From Salegentibacter sp. Hel_I_6 (GTDB taxonomy: Bacteria; Bacteroidota; Bacteroidia; Flavobacteriales; Flavobacteriaceae), in contig NZ_JQNQ01000001.1 in assembly GCF_000745315.1 (NCBI RefSeq), positions 4,030,001 to 4,094,000 on the forward strand: a stretch of 64,000 nt of DNA. The letters are read 5' to 3'. Below the pieces are notes generated by a model, which saw only the letters and a list, made by a program, of their open reading frames with translations, searched no databases and had not been told where the DNA came from. A program made the position numbers and the translations under genes. Below are positions 26,555 through 35,856 of this stretch, in pieces (the first letter of the stretch is position 1; each line of letters begins with the position of its first letter).

Positions 26555-27301
26555 ATGAGTATTAAAGGAAAAACTATAATAATTACAGGAGCTTCTAGTG
26601 GAATTGGAGAAGCTACAGCAAAGAAATTATCTCAGGAAGGCGCAAATGTTGTACTAAGTGCTCGCCGTGAAGACAGATTAAAGTCTTTGAAAGATGAAAT
26701 AGTAAAAAACGGTGGATTAGCTTTAGTGGTAGCTGGTGATGTTACTAAAAAAGAAGATTTTAAAAAAATAGTTTCATCAACTTTAGAAGAATTTGGAAGT
26801 ATTGACGGAATTGTAAATAATGCCGGATTAATGCCTCTTTCTTACGTGAAAAATCTTCATACTGAAGAATGGGATAAGATGATAGACGTGAATATTAAAG
26901 GAGTAACAAACGGTGTAGCCGCAGTGCTACCAACAATGATGGAGCAAAAAAGCGGACATATAATCAATATTTCTTCCAGTGCAGGGCATAAGTATTATCC
27001 CGGCGGAGCAGTTTATTGCGCTACAAAAGCTGCAGTAAAGATGTTTTCTGAAGGACTTAGAGCAGAGTTAGCTCCTAATTATGGAATTAATGTGACTTCT
27101 ATAGATCCTGGATTTGTTTCTACGGAATTGACAGATACAATTACCGATGATGAGATCAAGAAAGATATGGAGCCAATGTTTAAAGAATTAACTCCATTAC
27201 AGGCAGAAGATATTGCTGATGCAATTTATTATTCATTAAGTCAGCCGAAAAGAGCTAATATCAATGATGTTTATATAATGCCAACAGACCAACAACAATA
27301 A
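26555..27301 (+). CDS. SDR-family oxidoreductase (YdfG/serine-dehydrogenase-like)
   Basis: A 248-residue short-chain dehydrogenase with TGASSGIGEAT (about 11-21), NNAGLMPLS (about 89), ISSSAGHKYYPGG and YCATK (about 155-159). The C-terminal TELTDTITDDE ... PLQAEDIADAIYYSLSQP is typical of the clade annotated as oxidoreductases similar to YdfG, which act on 3-hydroxy acids or small alcohols. No clear partner gene is present; it is preceded by its own -7 element and followed by a palindromic repeat. Confidence 0.85.
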   Translation: MSIKGKTIIITGASSGIGEATAKKLSQEGANVVLSARREDRLKSLKDEIVKNGGLALVVAGDVTKKEDFKKIVSSTLEEFGSIDGIVNNAGLMPLSYVKNLHTEEWDKMIDVNIKGVTNGVAAVLPTMMEQKSGHIINISSSAGHKYYPGGAVYCATKAAVKMFSEGLRAELAPNYGINVTSIDPGFVSTELTDTITDDEIKKDMEPMFKELTPLQAEDIADAIYYSLSQPKRANINDVYIMPTDQQQ

Positions 27302-27347
27302 GTTAGGCACCTTAATTTAAAAGAAGTTATCTGAAACGTTTTAAAAA

Positions 27348-27426
27348 CGTCATCCTGAATTTATTTCAGGATCTAAAATATTAATAATTGAAACAGGTTA
27401 GAAGCTGAAACAAGTTCAGCTTGACG
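27348..27426. repeat. Palindromic element, copy B (inner part)
   Basis: CGTCATCCTGAA begins and GCTTGACG ends a stretch with the same two hairpins as copy A: ATCCTGAA/TTCAGGAT and AAGCTGAA/TTCAGCTT. It carries about 18 extra bases between the hairpins. No outer GAGnCTGTTT arms are seen. The ends CGTCA and TGACG form short terminal inverted repeats. Confidence 0.7.
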
Positions 27427-27487
27427 AGAATAGAATTCTTAGAAACCTCTTTTTTATACTTTACAGATATCAATTATTTTTAAATTT

Positions 27488-27522
27488 AAAAGCTCGTTTG
27501 AAAAATTTTCCAAACGAGCTTT
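27488..27522. terminator. Bidirectional hairpin terminator
   Basis: AAAGCTCGTTTG pairs with CAAACGAGCTTT around a 10-base AT loop, followed by a T-run. It separates convergent SDR and MDR genes. Confidence 0.88.
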
Positions 27523-27549
27523 TTTTTATGACTAATTCTAAGAAGAATT

Positions 27550-28545
27550 CTAAATTTCAACCACCATTTTACCGGTATTTTTTCCTTCAAAAAGATCTAG
27601 AAATGCCTGTGGTGTTTCCTCAAAACCTTTTACAATCGTTTCATCGTATTTAAGTTTTCCCTCATTTAGCCATCCTGCAAGTTCTTTTATTGAACTTTCA
27701 AATTCATCAAAATGATTTCTTACTAAAAAGCCCTGCATTAAAGCACTTTTTTTGATCATTATTCCTTCAAGCCTTGGGCCTGTAGGCATTTCTTTTTCAT
27801 TGTAAATAGAAATTGCTCCGCAGTTAATAATCCTGGCAAATCGGTTAATATTCATCATCACTGCGTCTAGAATTTCACCACCAACGTTATCAAAATAGAC
27901 GTCAACACCATCGGGACAGGTTTTGGCTATTGCCTTTTTCATACTTTCGGTAGTCTTATAATTTATACCTTCATCATAACCGAATTTCTCTTTTATATGA
28001 TCTATTTTTTCATCGGTTCCGGCAATTCCAATTACCCTACAACCTTTAATTTTCCCAATTTGTCCGGCAACACTACCAACTGCACCTGCGGCACCTGAAA
28101 CTACAAGGGTTTCTCCTTTTTCAGGTTTTCCAATATGTTTAAGGGCTAAATGAGCGGTTAAACCGGTTAATCCCAAAATACCAAGGTATGCGCTGGCCGG
28201 GGCTAAATTAGTATCAATCTTATTCAAATTCTCACCGGTATGGGTTTGGAAAAGCTCCCACTTTAGCATTCCACTTACAAAATCTCCAGCATTAAAATCT
28301 TTGCTATTACTTTCTATAACTTCAGCCACCAACATAGATTCTATAGGTTTATTCAATTCAAATGGTGGGATATAGGATTCCTCGTCTCGCATTCTTCCAC
28401 GTAAATATGGATCTACAGATATATACTTCGCTTTTAGTAAAATTTCATTTTCCCCCGTTGTTGGTTTTTCAATCTCTTTAATTTCAAAATCTGAAAGGGA
28501 TGGTTTTCCCTTTGGGCGGTTTTTTAATAATATACTTTTATTCAT
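27550..28545 (-). CDS. NADP-dependent MDR oxidoreductase (alkenal/prostaglandin reductase type)
   Basis: A 331-residue zinc-free medium-chain reductase. Family features include YLRGRMRD, GLTGLTAHLAL, the cofactor motif SGAAGAVGSVAGQIGKIKG (about 150-168), GIAGTDEKIDHIKEKFG, and VDVYFDNVGGEILD. Relatives reduce the C=C bond of alpha,beta-unsaturated carbonyls (leukotriene B4 12-hydroxydehydrogenase, CurA). It probably detoxifies reactive aldehydes. It is divergent from the FUSC gene. Confidence 0.88.
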   Translation of the reverse strand: MNKSILLKNRPKGKPSLSDFEIKEIEKPTTGENEILLKAKYISVDPYLRGRMRDEESYIPPFELNKPIESMLVAEVIESNSKDFNAGDFVSGMLKWELFQTHTGENLNKIDTNLAPASAYLGILGLTGLTAHLALKHIGKPEKGETLVVSGAAGAVGSVAGQIGKIKGCRVIGIAGTDEKIDHIKEKFGYDEGINYKTTESMKKAIAKTCPDGVDVYFDNVGGEILDAVMMNINRFARIINCGAISIYNEKEMPTGPRLEGIMIKKSALMQGFLVRNHFDEFESSIKELAGWLNEGKLKYDETIVKGFEETPQAFLDLFEGKNTGKMVVEI

Positions 28546-28697
28546 TTTAGATATTTTTTTTATTTCAAAGTAAATTACCGCTTAGTAGAGACCTCTGCAA
28601 CTCAGGATTATTAATTTAAACTTAAAATCTCCATTTTCATATAATGGTCTCAGTTCAAAATTTCTTTATTGTGTAAATGTTATCATTTTTTAAAGGA

Positions 28698-28730
28698 TTG
28701 CCAATTACTCTATAATACACCGTAACTTTG
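28698..28730 (+). promoter_or_regulatory. -33/-7 promoter of the FUSC-DUF6155 pair
   Basis: TTG at 28698-28700 and TAACTTTG at 28723-28730, 22 bases apart, fit the Bacteroidota promoter. Transcription should start near 28735, only some 15 bases before the proposed TTG start codon. Confidence 0.6.
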
Positions 28731-28749
28731 TTTTATAAAAGCACAAAAT

Positions 28750-30993
28750 TTGCCCAACATTATTTTTAATTACTGGCAGGAATTCCTGAAATATCTTAGA
28801 AGCACCGACTTCTCTAAAGCGATGGTGCTAACTGTGGCTATAGGCTCACCGGTTGGGATTTTCATTTGGTTAGGCAATTTTGAAATAGGAGTAGTGCTGG
28901 CGATGGGCGCTTTACTAAGTTCTCCCAGTGATATTCCCGGTAGTTTTAGACATCGAAATGTTGGGGTAATTATTGCCGCAGTATTAGCTGGAATTGTATC
29001 CATAATAATGGGTTATTCGGCGCCTTATCTTTGGCTCGTTTTACCTCTTTTGGGCATTTTAATGTTTGGTATTTCTTATTTGGCGGTTTATGGTTTTAGA
29101 GCCTCTCTTGTAGCTTTTGCCGGTTTATTTGCGATTGTTTTGAGTTTTGCTAATATCTCGACGGAAATTCTACCCTGGGAACGAGGTTTACTAATTACCG
29201 GCGGCGGTTTGTGTTACCTGCTCTTAAGTAATTTCTGGACCTATCTTAATCCGAAACATCATACGGAACAACTTTTAGCTGAATGCCTTGAGCTTACCGC
29301 AAAATATTTAAAAACAAGAGCGCATCTTCTTACTGAAACTAATGAGAGAGAAAAACTTCAGAAGGAATTATTTCTTCTTCAAACCGATCTTAACGAAAAA
29401 CACGAAAGTCTACGAAACTTACTAATTAATGCAAGACGTGCTTCCGGAAACTCCAATTATGCCCGTAAACGTCTACTTATTTTTATTGAATTGGTAGATA
29501 TCCTGGAGTTGGCTATGGCGAACCCCGTTGATTACAAAAAAATGGACGAGGTGCTGAAGGATGACCGGGAATTGTTAGAACGCTTTAAAAAACTAATAAA
29601 AAAGATCGCATTTCAGCTTGACGAAATTTCAGTAGTGGTTGAAAAAAAGAAAGAATCTTCAACTAAAGAAATTCGGGAATATTTAAAAGCAATAGAAGAC
29701 AATTTTAAGGAGGTACGCGCACTTATTTCTTCAGAAAATAATGAAAAAGCATTTTTACTTCAGAATCTATTCGATTATCTGGAAAAACAAGGGCAAAAGA
29801 TAAATACCATTGTTAGGGTTCTACATAATCTAGATACCCGTGAGCCGGTATTAATGAAAAACAAAGAGGTAGCACAATTTATAACTCCGCAAGATTATGA
29901 TCCCAAGACCTTAATTGAAAACTTTAATTTTGGCTCTCCAATTTTCAAGCACTCGCTAAGACTTGCTATCGTGATTTTAGTAGGTTTTAGTATAGGATTA
30001 TATTTTTCGTTTGAAAATGCGTATTGGATCATTCTTACCATTGTAGTAATTATGCGTCCAAATTACGGACTAACAAAAGACCGTTCAAAACAGCGTATTG
30101 TAGGTACTCTTATAGGTGCCGTAATCGCTCTGGGAATTGTTTTTCTAATAAAAAACCAGGTTGTTTATGGTTTTTTGGGCTTATTTTCACTTACGCTGGC
30201 TTTTTCCTTATTGCAGCGGAACTACCGTACCGCAGCGGTTTTTATTACTTTGAGTATTATATTCATTTATTCTCTCCTAAAACCTGATATCTTTAATGTA
30301 ATCCAGTTTAGAGTAATAGATACTGTGCTGGGAGCCGGTCTTGCTGCTTTAGGAAATCTCGTTTTGTGGCCCGCGTGGGAGTCACAGCATATCAAGAACG
30401 TAATTAGAGAAAGCATTAGTGCCAATCAAAAATACCTGAAAGAAATTGATAGTTTTTATCACGAAAAGAAGAATCTCCCTACTTCCTATAAACTTTCCAG
30501 GAAAAAGGCCTTTCTGGCGATGGGTAATTTAAGTGCTTCCTTCCAGCGAATGACCCAAGAGCCAAAATTTAAACAAAAGGAATTAGAGCAGCTTTATAAA
30601 ATTGTAGGTTTAAACCAAACCTTTCTTTCTGCTTTGGCGTCCCTGGGAACTTTTATTAGAAATCATAAAACCACTACAGCATCCAGGAATTTTGAAGTTT
30701 TTGTTTCCCATATTTGCACCAATCTTGAAAATGCAGCGAAAGGCCTGGAAGAGACTCAAACTTTGAAGGAGGTTGATCCCTCAAGTACAGAAAAAGCTGC
30801 TTCTGAACTTCTTAAAACCTATAAAAGCTTACTGGCAGAAAGTCAAAAACAACTAAAAGAGGAACCGCAAAAAGATCAAAAAGAAGTACAGCTAAAATTA
30901 CAGGAAGCTCAATTGGTTAGTAGTCAATTGCAATGGCTGTTGGAAATCTCAGAAAATCTGCAAAAATCCATAGCGAAAATAAAATTTAGCTAA
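28750..30993 (+). CDS. FUSC-family inner membrane transporter (YccS/YhfK-like)
   Basis: A 747-residue protein with two membrane bundles (about residues 23-155 and 400-520), each of five to six helices, separated by a 200-residue cytoplasmic helical domain and followed by a long helical C-terminal domain. The second bundle has YWIILTIVVIMRPNYGLTKDRSKQRIVGTLIGA (around 425), the conserved FUSC_2 block. These proteins are thought to act in aromatic acid or fusaric acid-type efflux. The start is TTG 28750: a stop lies nine codons upstream and the first ATG is at residue 24, inside the first helix. It is immediately followed by a DUF6155 gene. Confidence 0.85.
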   Translation: MPNIIFNYWQEFLKYLRSTDFSKAMVLTVAIGSPVGIFIWLGNFEIGVVLAMGALLSSPSDIPGSFRHRNVGVIIAAVLAGIVSIIMGYSAPYLWLVLPLLGILMFGISYLAVYGFRASLVAFAGLFAIVLSFANISTEILPWERGLLITGGGLCYLLLSNFWTYLNPKHHTEQLLAECLELTAKYLKTRAHLLTETNEREKLQKELFLLQTDLNEKHESLRNLLINARRASGNSNYARKRLLIFIELVDILELAMANPVDYKKMDEVLKDDRELLERFKKLIKKIAFQLDEISVVVEKKKESSTKEIREYLKAIEDNFKEVRALISSENNEKAFLLQNLFDYLEKQGQKINTIVRVLHNLDTREPVLMKNKEVAQFITPQDYDPKTLIENFNFGSPIFKHSLRLAIVILVGFSIGLYFSFENAYWIILTIVVIMRPNYGLTKDRSKQRIVGTLIGAVIALGIVFLIKNQVVYGFLGLFSLTLAFSLLQRNYRTAAVFITLSIIFIYSLLKPDIFNVIQFRVIDTVLGAGLAALGNLVLWPAWESQHIKNVIRESISANQKYLKEIDSFYHEKKNLPTSYKLSRKKAFLAMGNLSASFQRMTQEPKFKQKELEQLYKIVGLNQTFLSALASLGTFIRNHKTTTASRNFEVFVSHICTNLENAAKGLEETQTLKEVDPSSTEKAASELLKTYKSLLAESQKQLKEEPQKDQKEVQLKLQEAQLVSSQLQWLLEISENLQKSIAKIKFS

Positions 30994-31515
30994 ATGAGTA
31001 AGCGCCAATTAAAAAAATACCTTGAGGAATTAAGTAAAGAACAACTGGAAGAGCAAATTGTAGATCTTTATGAGCGTTTTAAACCGGTAAAGGTTTTTTA
31101 TGATTTTGTATTTAATCCCCGGGAAGAAGAATTAATGCGGAAATCGAAATTGAAGATCTCAAAAGAATATTTTCCAGAAACCAGACGTAAACCAAAGGCC
31201 CGACGTTCTATTGCGCAAAAAGAAATAAAACATTTTAAGCAACTTGGGGTTGAACCTCATTTAACCGCCGATTTGATGCTTTTTAATGTGGAAATTGCCC
31301 AAACTTTTGCTGAAGAAAAAAGCAATTTAAAAGAGCCATTTTGCAAAAGTATCTTTAAATCTTTTGAAGAAGCAGTACATTTTATTAACAAGCAAGGAAT
31401 ATTAGCAGCATTCAAACTTAGAATTCTAAAAATTGCTGCCGAAGCTGAAAGTCAAAACTGGCCTAACGCTTACAGGTTTGAGAAAATTGAAATGCAATTT
31501 CAAGATGCGCAGTAA
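30994..31515 (+). CDS. DUF6155-family protein
   Basis: A 173-residue, basic, soluble protein starting on the base after the FUSC stop. The N-terminus KRQLKKYLEELSKEQLEEQIVDLYERF and the block FVFNPREEELMRKSKLKISKEYFP, followed by RRKPKARRSIAQK, are typical of DUF6155, a family mostly found in Bacteroidota with no known function. The tight linkage suggests co-expression with the transporter, though a shared role is only inference. Confidence 0.8.
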   Translation: MSKRQLKKYLEELSKEQLEEQIVDLYERFKPVKVFYDFVFNPREEELMRKSKLKISKEYFPETRRKPKARRSIAQKEIKHFKQLGVEPHLTADLMLFNVEIAQTFAEEKSNLKEPFCKSIFKSFEEAVHFINKQGILAAFKLRILKIAAEAESQNWPNAYRFEKIEMQFQDAQ

Positions 31516-31533
31516 TTGTGTACTTTTGAAGAA

Positions 31534-33387
31534 ATGAGATTTTCGCTTCTTTTCTGTTTTCTAATATTTTGCACTTCCGGATATGCCCAACTGGGTTTTT
31601 GTGAAGGCAGTAAAGGTGACCCCATATTTCAGGAAGATTTTGAAGGAATAACCCAATTATCTGCCGGTACAACTAATTATACCTACGTAGATCGTGATCC
31701 TGAAGATGGGCAGTACACGGTTTCTAACCAAATTGGAAACTTTATTACCTCCTGGCATTCAAGCTTGCCGCCCAACACTGTTTCTAATAGAAACGCACTT
31801 ATTGTAAACGCGTCTTTTACTTCTGGCCGATTTTACCAAACAGAGATTACCGGTCTCTGTGAAAATACTACTTATGAGTTTTCGGCATTTTTAATGAATA
31901 TTTATGATCGCTCCAGTAATGTGTGTGAAAATGGTGGAATTCCAATAAACGTTCGTTTTGAAATTTGGGATGAAAATGATGCAAACTTGCTTAAAGAAGG
32001 AAATACAGGAGATATTACCTCTACAAATAGTCCGCAATGGGAGCAATATGCACTTACTTTCCAAACTGAAGTAGGGCAGGAGGCCATTATCCTTAAAATG
32101 TTTAATAATGGAGAAGGTGGCTGCGGTAATGATTTAGCCATAGACGATATCATTTTCAGGTCTTGCGGTGATCTTACCACGATTACTTCAGAAAACGCTA
32201 ATAATCGATTAGATTTTTGTGCTGAAGAAGCGCCGGTAAGTCTTAGCCTGGAGGCGACGCCAGATTTTTCGGTTTATGACACTCACGCTTACCAATGGCA
32301 GGAAAGCAATGATAATGAAACCTGGAATGATATTTCTGGGGAAAATGATGAAGTTTATAATACTCCACCACTAAATAATTCTCGATTTTACCGAGTTAAG
32401 GTAGCTGAAGATCCTGTAAACCTAAACGATAATTTATGTAGTTCTGTTTCTGAAATTTTCACGGTTAATATTCTTGAAACTCCTTCGCCACCAGAAAGCG
32501 CCGGAAATATAAGTATTTGTAGTGATGATGAAATTCCTGAACTAAATGTTGATGTGGAAGATAATGAAACTGCCAACTGGTATGATGATAATAATAATTT
32601 GATTGCTGAAAATATGGTTTCCTATTTGCCGGAAGTACCGGGAATTTATTACGTAGAAGCAGTAAATCAAGGTTTTGATTGTGAAGCTAGTGAACGTATT
32701 GCTATCGAATTAATCATAAATGAAAGTTTGCAGGTAGAGGATGAAGTTTTACAAATTTGTGAGGGTGAATCCCTTATTCTAGATTCCGGTCTGTCTGTAC
32801 TCTCCTATGAATGGTCTACAGGTGAGACGACCCGGGAAATTGAAATAATTGAACCAGGAACATTTAGCGTTATTCTCACAACTTCAGAAGGCTGTTCTTC
32901 CACAAAGAACTTTGAAATTAACCAGGTAGATATAGCTGAAATAGAACAGATAAATTCTGATTTAGAGGATATTATTGTCACGCCCGCTAACGATGGCGAT
33001 TTCGAATATTCCCTGGACGGAGGCAATTATCAAATGTCAAATAGGTTTACATCGGTTCCCAGCGGAATTTATATCGTCTATATGCGAGATATTTCTTCAT
33101 GTAATACGGTAAGCCAGGAATTTCCGCATATTGTTATCCCAAGATTTATAACGCCCAATGCAGATGGTTATAATGATAATTTCAGCATTAACGGGCTCGA
33201 ATATTTTCCCTCTTCAGAAATAAGAATTTTTGATCGTTACGGGAAATTATTAAAAGCCGGACCGGGAGAAACTTTCACCTGGAACGGAAACTTAAATGGG
33301 CGTGCCTTACCTTCTAATGATTATTGGTATCATATTTATATAGAGGGTTTTATAACGATTAAAGGATCTTTTAGTTTAAAGCGTTGA
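31534..33387 (+). CDS. Secreted T9SS type B cargo protein with gliding-motility-type C-terminal domain
   Basis: A 617-residue exported protein. MRFSLLFCFLIFCTSGYAQ is a signal peptide. Residues about 20-210 form a jelly-roll/carbohydrate-binding-like region (DPIFQEDFEG ... LAIDDIIFRSC), then come Ig-like repeats with paired cysteines, and finally a CHU_C/type B sorting domain: IVIPRFITPNADGYNDNF, IRIFDRYGKLL and FTWNGNLNGRALPSNDYWY. Such cargo crosses the outer membrane by the type IX secretion system. The frame extends to a TTG at 31516, but ATG 31534 starts the signal peptide. The stop overlaps the convergent MFS gene by 12 bases. Confidence 0.9.
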   Translation: MRFSLLFCFLIFCTSGYAQLGFCEGSKGDPIFQEDFEGITQLSAGTTNYTYVDRDPEDGQYTVSNQIGNFITSWHSSLPPNTVSNRNALIVNASFTSGRFYQTEITGLCENTTYEFSAFLMNIYDRSSNVCENGGIPINVRFEIWDENDANLLKEGNTGDITSTNSPQWEQYALTFQTEVGQEAIILKMFNNGEGGCGNDLAIDDIIFRSCGDLTTITSENANNRLDFCAEEAPVSLSLEATPDFSVYDTHAYQWQESNDNETWNDISGENDEVYNTPPLNNSRFYRVKVAEDPVNLNDNLCSSVSEIFTVNILETPSPPESAGNISICSDDEIPELNVDVEDNETANWYDDNNNLIAENMVSYLPEVPGIYYVEAVNQGFDCEASERIAIELIINESLQVEDEVLQICEGESLILDSGLSVLSYEWSTGETTREIEIIEPGTFSVILTTSEGCSSTKNFEINQVDIAEIEQINSDLEDIIVTPANDGDFEYSLDGGNYQMSNRFTSVPSGIYIVYMRDISSCNTVSQEFPHIVIPRFITPNADGYNDNFSINGLEYFPSSEIRIFDRYGKLLKAGPGETFTWNGNLNGRALPSNDYWYHIYIEGFITIKGSFSLKR

Positions 33388-34617
33388 GACTTTTGTAATA
33401 TTCTTTATTCGTTGTGAATTTATGCTTATTAATAGCATCGCAGCAAATAATAGAAGGATAATAGTACTAAAATCAAAATTACCATCAATCATGAACCCAA
33501 CCAACAAAGGACCTAAGGCGGTACTTATCACCATAAACATAGTAAATACACTTCTAATTGCACCCATTTTTTCGGTTCCGTAGATTTCGGCAATAAGCGA
33601 CGTTTTTACAGTGCCAGCCATTCCACCGGTAATTCCTGCAGTAATTAAGAAAAGGAAAGCACCAAGAATGCTGTCCATCAAAGCGAAAGGAATCAAACCT
33701 AAGGTCATTGGAATTAAATAAAATCTGAACATTTTCTTCGCACTAAACTTATCAACCCAGGTTCCTCCAACTAATGAAAATATAAACCTGGAAACAGCAT
33801 AAACGGTGAAAAATGTAGCGTAAAGTTTTGGTGACCAGCCTTTATCTTCAACAAAAACATATTGATAAAAGAAAATAGCCGTGTTAGTGAAACTCAGTAT
33901 AAAACTGGCAGGCATCATAATTCCGAAACGTTTCTCGAAAACTACACCCTTGTAATCTTTTAAAAGCGACCAGGTAGATGGTTTTCCTTTGGTAGAAAGT
34001 TGGTGGTCAAAATCCAGTAGATTAGTAAACTTTAACCTTATTAAATATAGCAGTAAGGCCACACCGCTCACAATAGTGGCAATACGCCAATCAAAAAAAG
34101 CGATAATGGAGGTGATTATTATGGGAAAAATAGCTTCTCCCATAGAATAACCCAATGAGGAAATACTAAGTGCTTTTCCACGATTCTTATCAAAATACTT
34201 AGAGATTATAGTCATGCTTATATGGCTCATTAAACCCTGCCCGCATAACCTAAGCCCGATTAAAGCTACAAAAAGAATAGCAATATGATAGGAGAGTCCG
34301 AGTAAAATACTGGATAGTCCCAGGCTTAAGACGGTAAAGGCAGTAACTTTTTTTACCGGTTTATGGTCTACGGTATGCCCAACGCTTAGCATAATTATTG
34401 AAGCCGCTACGGTGCAGCCGGCATAGATAGCACCAAATGTACCTTCAGATATATTAAAGGATTTGACAATTTCAGGAACATAGAGCGAAATAAGAAAAGT
34501 TTGGCCAAAACTGGATAGGAAGGTGAGTAGCCATCCAAAACTTACTTTTTTAAAATTTCCGCGTAAAAAATAGAAATAGTCCTTCAAAATGCTTTGTTTC
34601 AATTTAGAAAACCGCAA
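33376..34617 (-). CDS. Major facilitator superfamily transporter
   Basis: A 413-residue carrier with twelve predicted helices. Helix 1 is preceded by a short amphipathic region (LKDYFYFLRGNFKKVSFGW), and the loop between helices 2 and 3 has VGHTVDHKPVKK, the MFS motif region. The second half mirrors it (GGTWVDKFSAKKM). It resembles monocarboxylate/oxalate-formate-like MFS members, but the substrate is not clear. The start is uncertain: the open frame begins at TTG 34617, yet a TATATTTG -7-like element overlaps this codon, so translation might begin a few codons later. Confidence 0.8.
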   Translation of the reverse strand: MRFSKLKQSILKDYFYFLRGNFKKVSFGWLLTFLSSFGQTFLISLYVPEIVKSFNISEGTFGAIYAGCTVAASIIMLSVGHTVDHKPVKKVTAFTVLSLGLSSILLGLSYHIAILFVALIGLRLCGQGLMSHISMTIISKYFDKNRGKALSISSLGYSMGEAIFPIIITSIIAFFDWRIATIVSGVALLLYLIRLKFTNLLDFDHQLSTKGKPSTWSLLKDYKGVVFEKRFGIMMPASFILSFTNTAIFFYQYVFVEDKGWSPKLYATFFTVYAVSRFIFSLVGGTWVDKFSAKKMFRFYLIPMTLGLIPFALMDSILGAFLFLITAGITGGMAGTVKTSLIAEIYGTEKMGAIRSVFTMFMVISTALGPLLVGFMIDGNFDFSTIILLLFAAMLLISINSQRIKNITKVSTL

Positions 34618-34676
34618 ATATAAGGCTACCTATAGAGAATAAAAGAAGTAGGGAACGAAATGTATAAAATATAAAA

Positions 34677-34695
34677 GCCACCCTTTTGAGGTGGC
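34677..34695 (-). terminator. Terminator of the small lysine-rich gene
   Basis: GCCACC pairs with GGTGGC over a 7-base loop; on the minus strand it is followed by TTTTATATTTT. It lies 32 bases past the stop of the 35-residue ORF, which supports that ORF being transcribed. Confidence 0.65.
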
Positions 34696-34726
34696 CTGAA
34701 TTATTTCTTTTTCTAGTTAACCTAAA

Positions 34727-34834
34727 CTATTTTTTAGGCTTTTCGTGTTTTGCGGGTTGCTTTTTTGGTGCCGCTTGCTGTTTTCTTGGCTCCTTCTTTG
34801 CATCTTCCATTTTTTGTTTCCCATGTTGTGCCAT
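34727..34834 (-). CDS. Small lysine/glutamine-rich protein
   Basis: A 35-residue ORF starting MAQHGKQKMEDAKKEPRK and ending in lysines. It is very basic, rich in K, Q, A and P, with no hydrophobic stretch. It fills part of an otherwise empty 440-base gap and is followed on its own strand by a hairpin with a T-run. Composition recalls small nucleic-acid- or ribosome-associated peptides, but I do not recognise a family. Confidence 0.5.
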   Translation of the reverse strand: MAQHGKQKMEDAKKEPRKQQAAPKKQPAKHEKPKK

Positions 34835-35061
34835 TCTAATAAAATTTAATTGGTTTTACGAATTAAAGTTACCAATTTAATAAACTGGCTTGTAGTTATT
34901 TGTGACAAAATTAACTCAGTTATTCTCTTGTGAAAAATTAAAACTAATAGAAATTAAATAAGATTATTGAAAGCATTTATAGCTATTTAAATGCAATTTG
35001 ATTTGCTATTGTTTACATTTGAATTAAAACAAGGATTGTTATATAAAAATTGCAGTTTTAA

Positions 35062-35856
35062 ATGAGCCAGAACGAAGTTATAGAAAAAATAATAGCACAA
35101 AAAAAGCTTCCGAATTTAAAATTCAGTATTAAAGAAAAAACCGAAGCTTTTACTAAAAATCTTTTTTACACCTTGTTTGATCAGGAAACACCTGTAGAAA
35201 AGAATATCGTACAATTAGGAAAAGATTTTGAAGAACTGGCAGATTTAGTTTGCTGGAAGCCAAATACGCCTTGTAGGGATATTTGGCAGGAATATTTAGA
35301 TAAACTACCAAAAATACTGGAAAAACTTAATAAAGATGCGGTCGCGATTTCAGAAAACGATCCTGCAGCAAATTCTTTAGAAGAAGTTATCCTTTCTTAT
35401 CCCGGCTTTTTCGCTATTGCTATTTACCGGTTTAGTCACGAATTCTATAAATTCGGATTGCCTTTGGTACCACGATTAATGACAGAATGTGCACATGGTC
35501 TCACAGGAACCGATATTAATCCAGGAGCCCAAATTGGTACACCATTTTTTATAGATCACGCTACAGGAGTTGTTATTGGAGAAACAGCCGTGATAGAAGA
35601 TAATGTAAAGATTTACCAGGGAGTTACTCTCGGCGCTTTATTTGTAGACCGCAATCTAAAAAACATTAAAAGGCATCCCACTATTGAAAATAATGTGACC
35701 ATTTATGCGAATGCTACTATTTTAGGCGGAGAAACTGTTATTGGAGCTAACAGTATTATTGGAGGGAATGTATGGTTAACAGCTTCAGTCCCAGAAAACT
35801 CTATGGTATCACATACTCCTCAAATCAATATTAAAAATACGAGTAAGAATGAATAA
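35062..35856 (+). CDS. cysE: Serine O-acetyltransferase
   Basis: A 264-residue enzyme that acetylates serine with acetyl-CoA, the first step of cysteine synthesis. The N-terminal helical domain leads to a left-handed beta-helix with the CysE blocks [30 protein letters not shown] and GVTLGALF (residues about 150-195), and the [20 protein letters not shown] repeats. It overlaps cysM by eight bases, so both cysteine-forming enzymes are made together. No CysB- or CymR-type regulator is nearby. Confidence 0.93.
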   Translation: MSQNEVIEKIIAQKKLPNLKFSIKEKTEAFTKNLFYTLFDQETPVEKNIVQLGKDFEELADLVCWKPNTPCRDIWQEYLDKLPKILEKLNKDAVAISENDPAANSLEEVILSYPGFFAIAIYRFSHEFYKFGLPLVPRLMTECAHGLTGTDINPGAQIGTPFFIDHATGVVIGETAVIEDNVKIYQGVTLGALFVDRNLKNIKRHPTIENNVTIYANATILGGETVIGANSIIGGNVWLTASVPENSMVSHTPQINIKNTSKNE

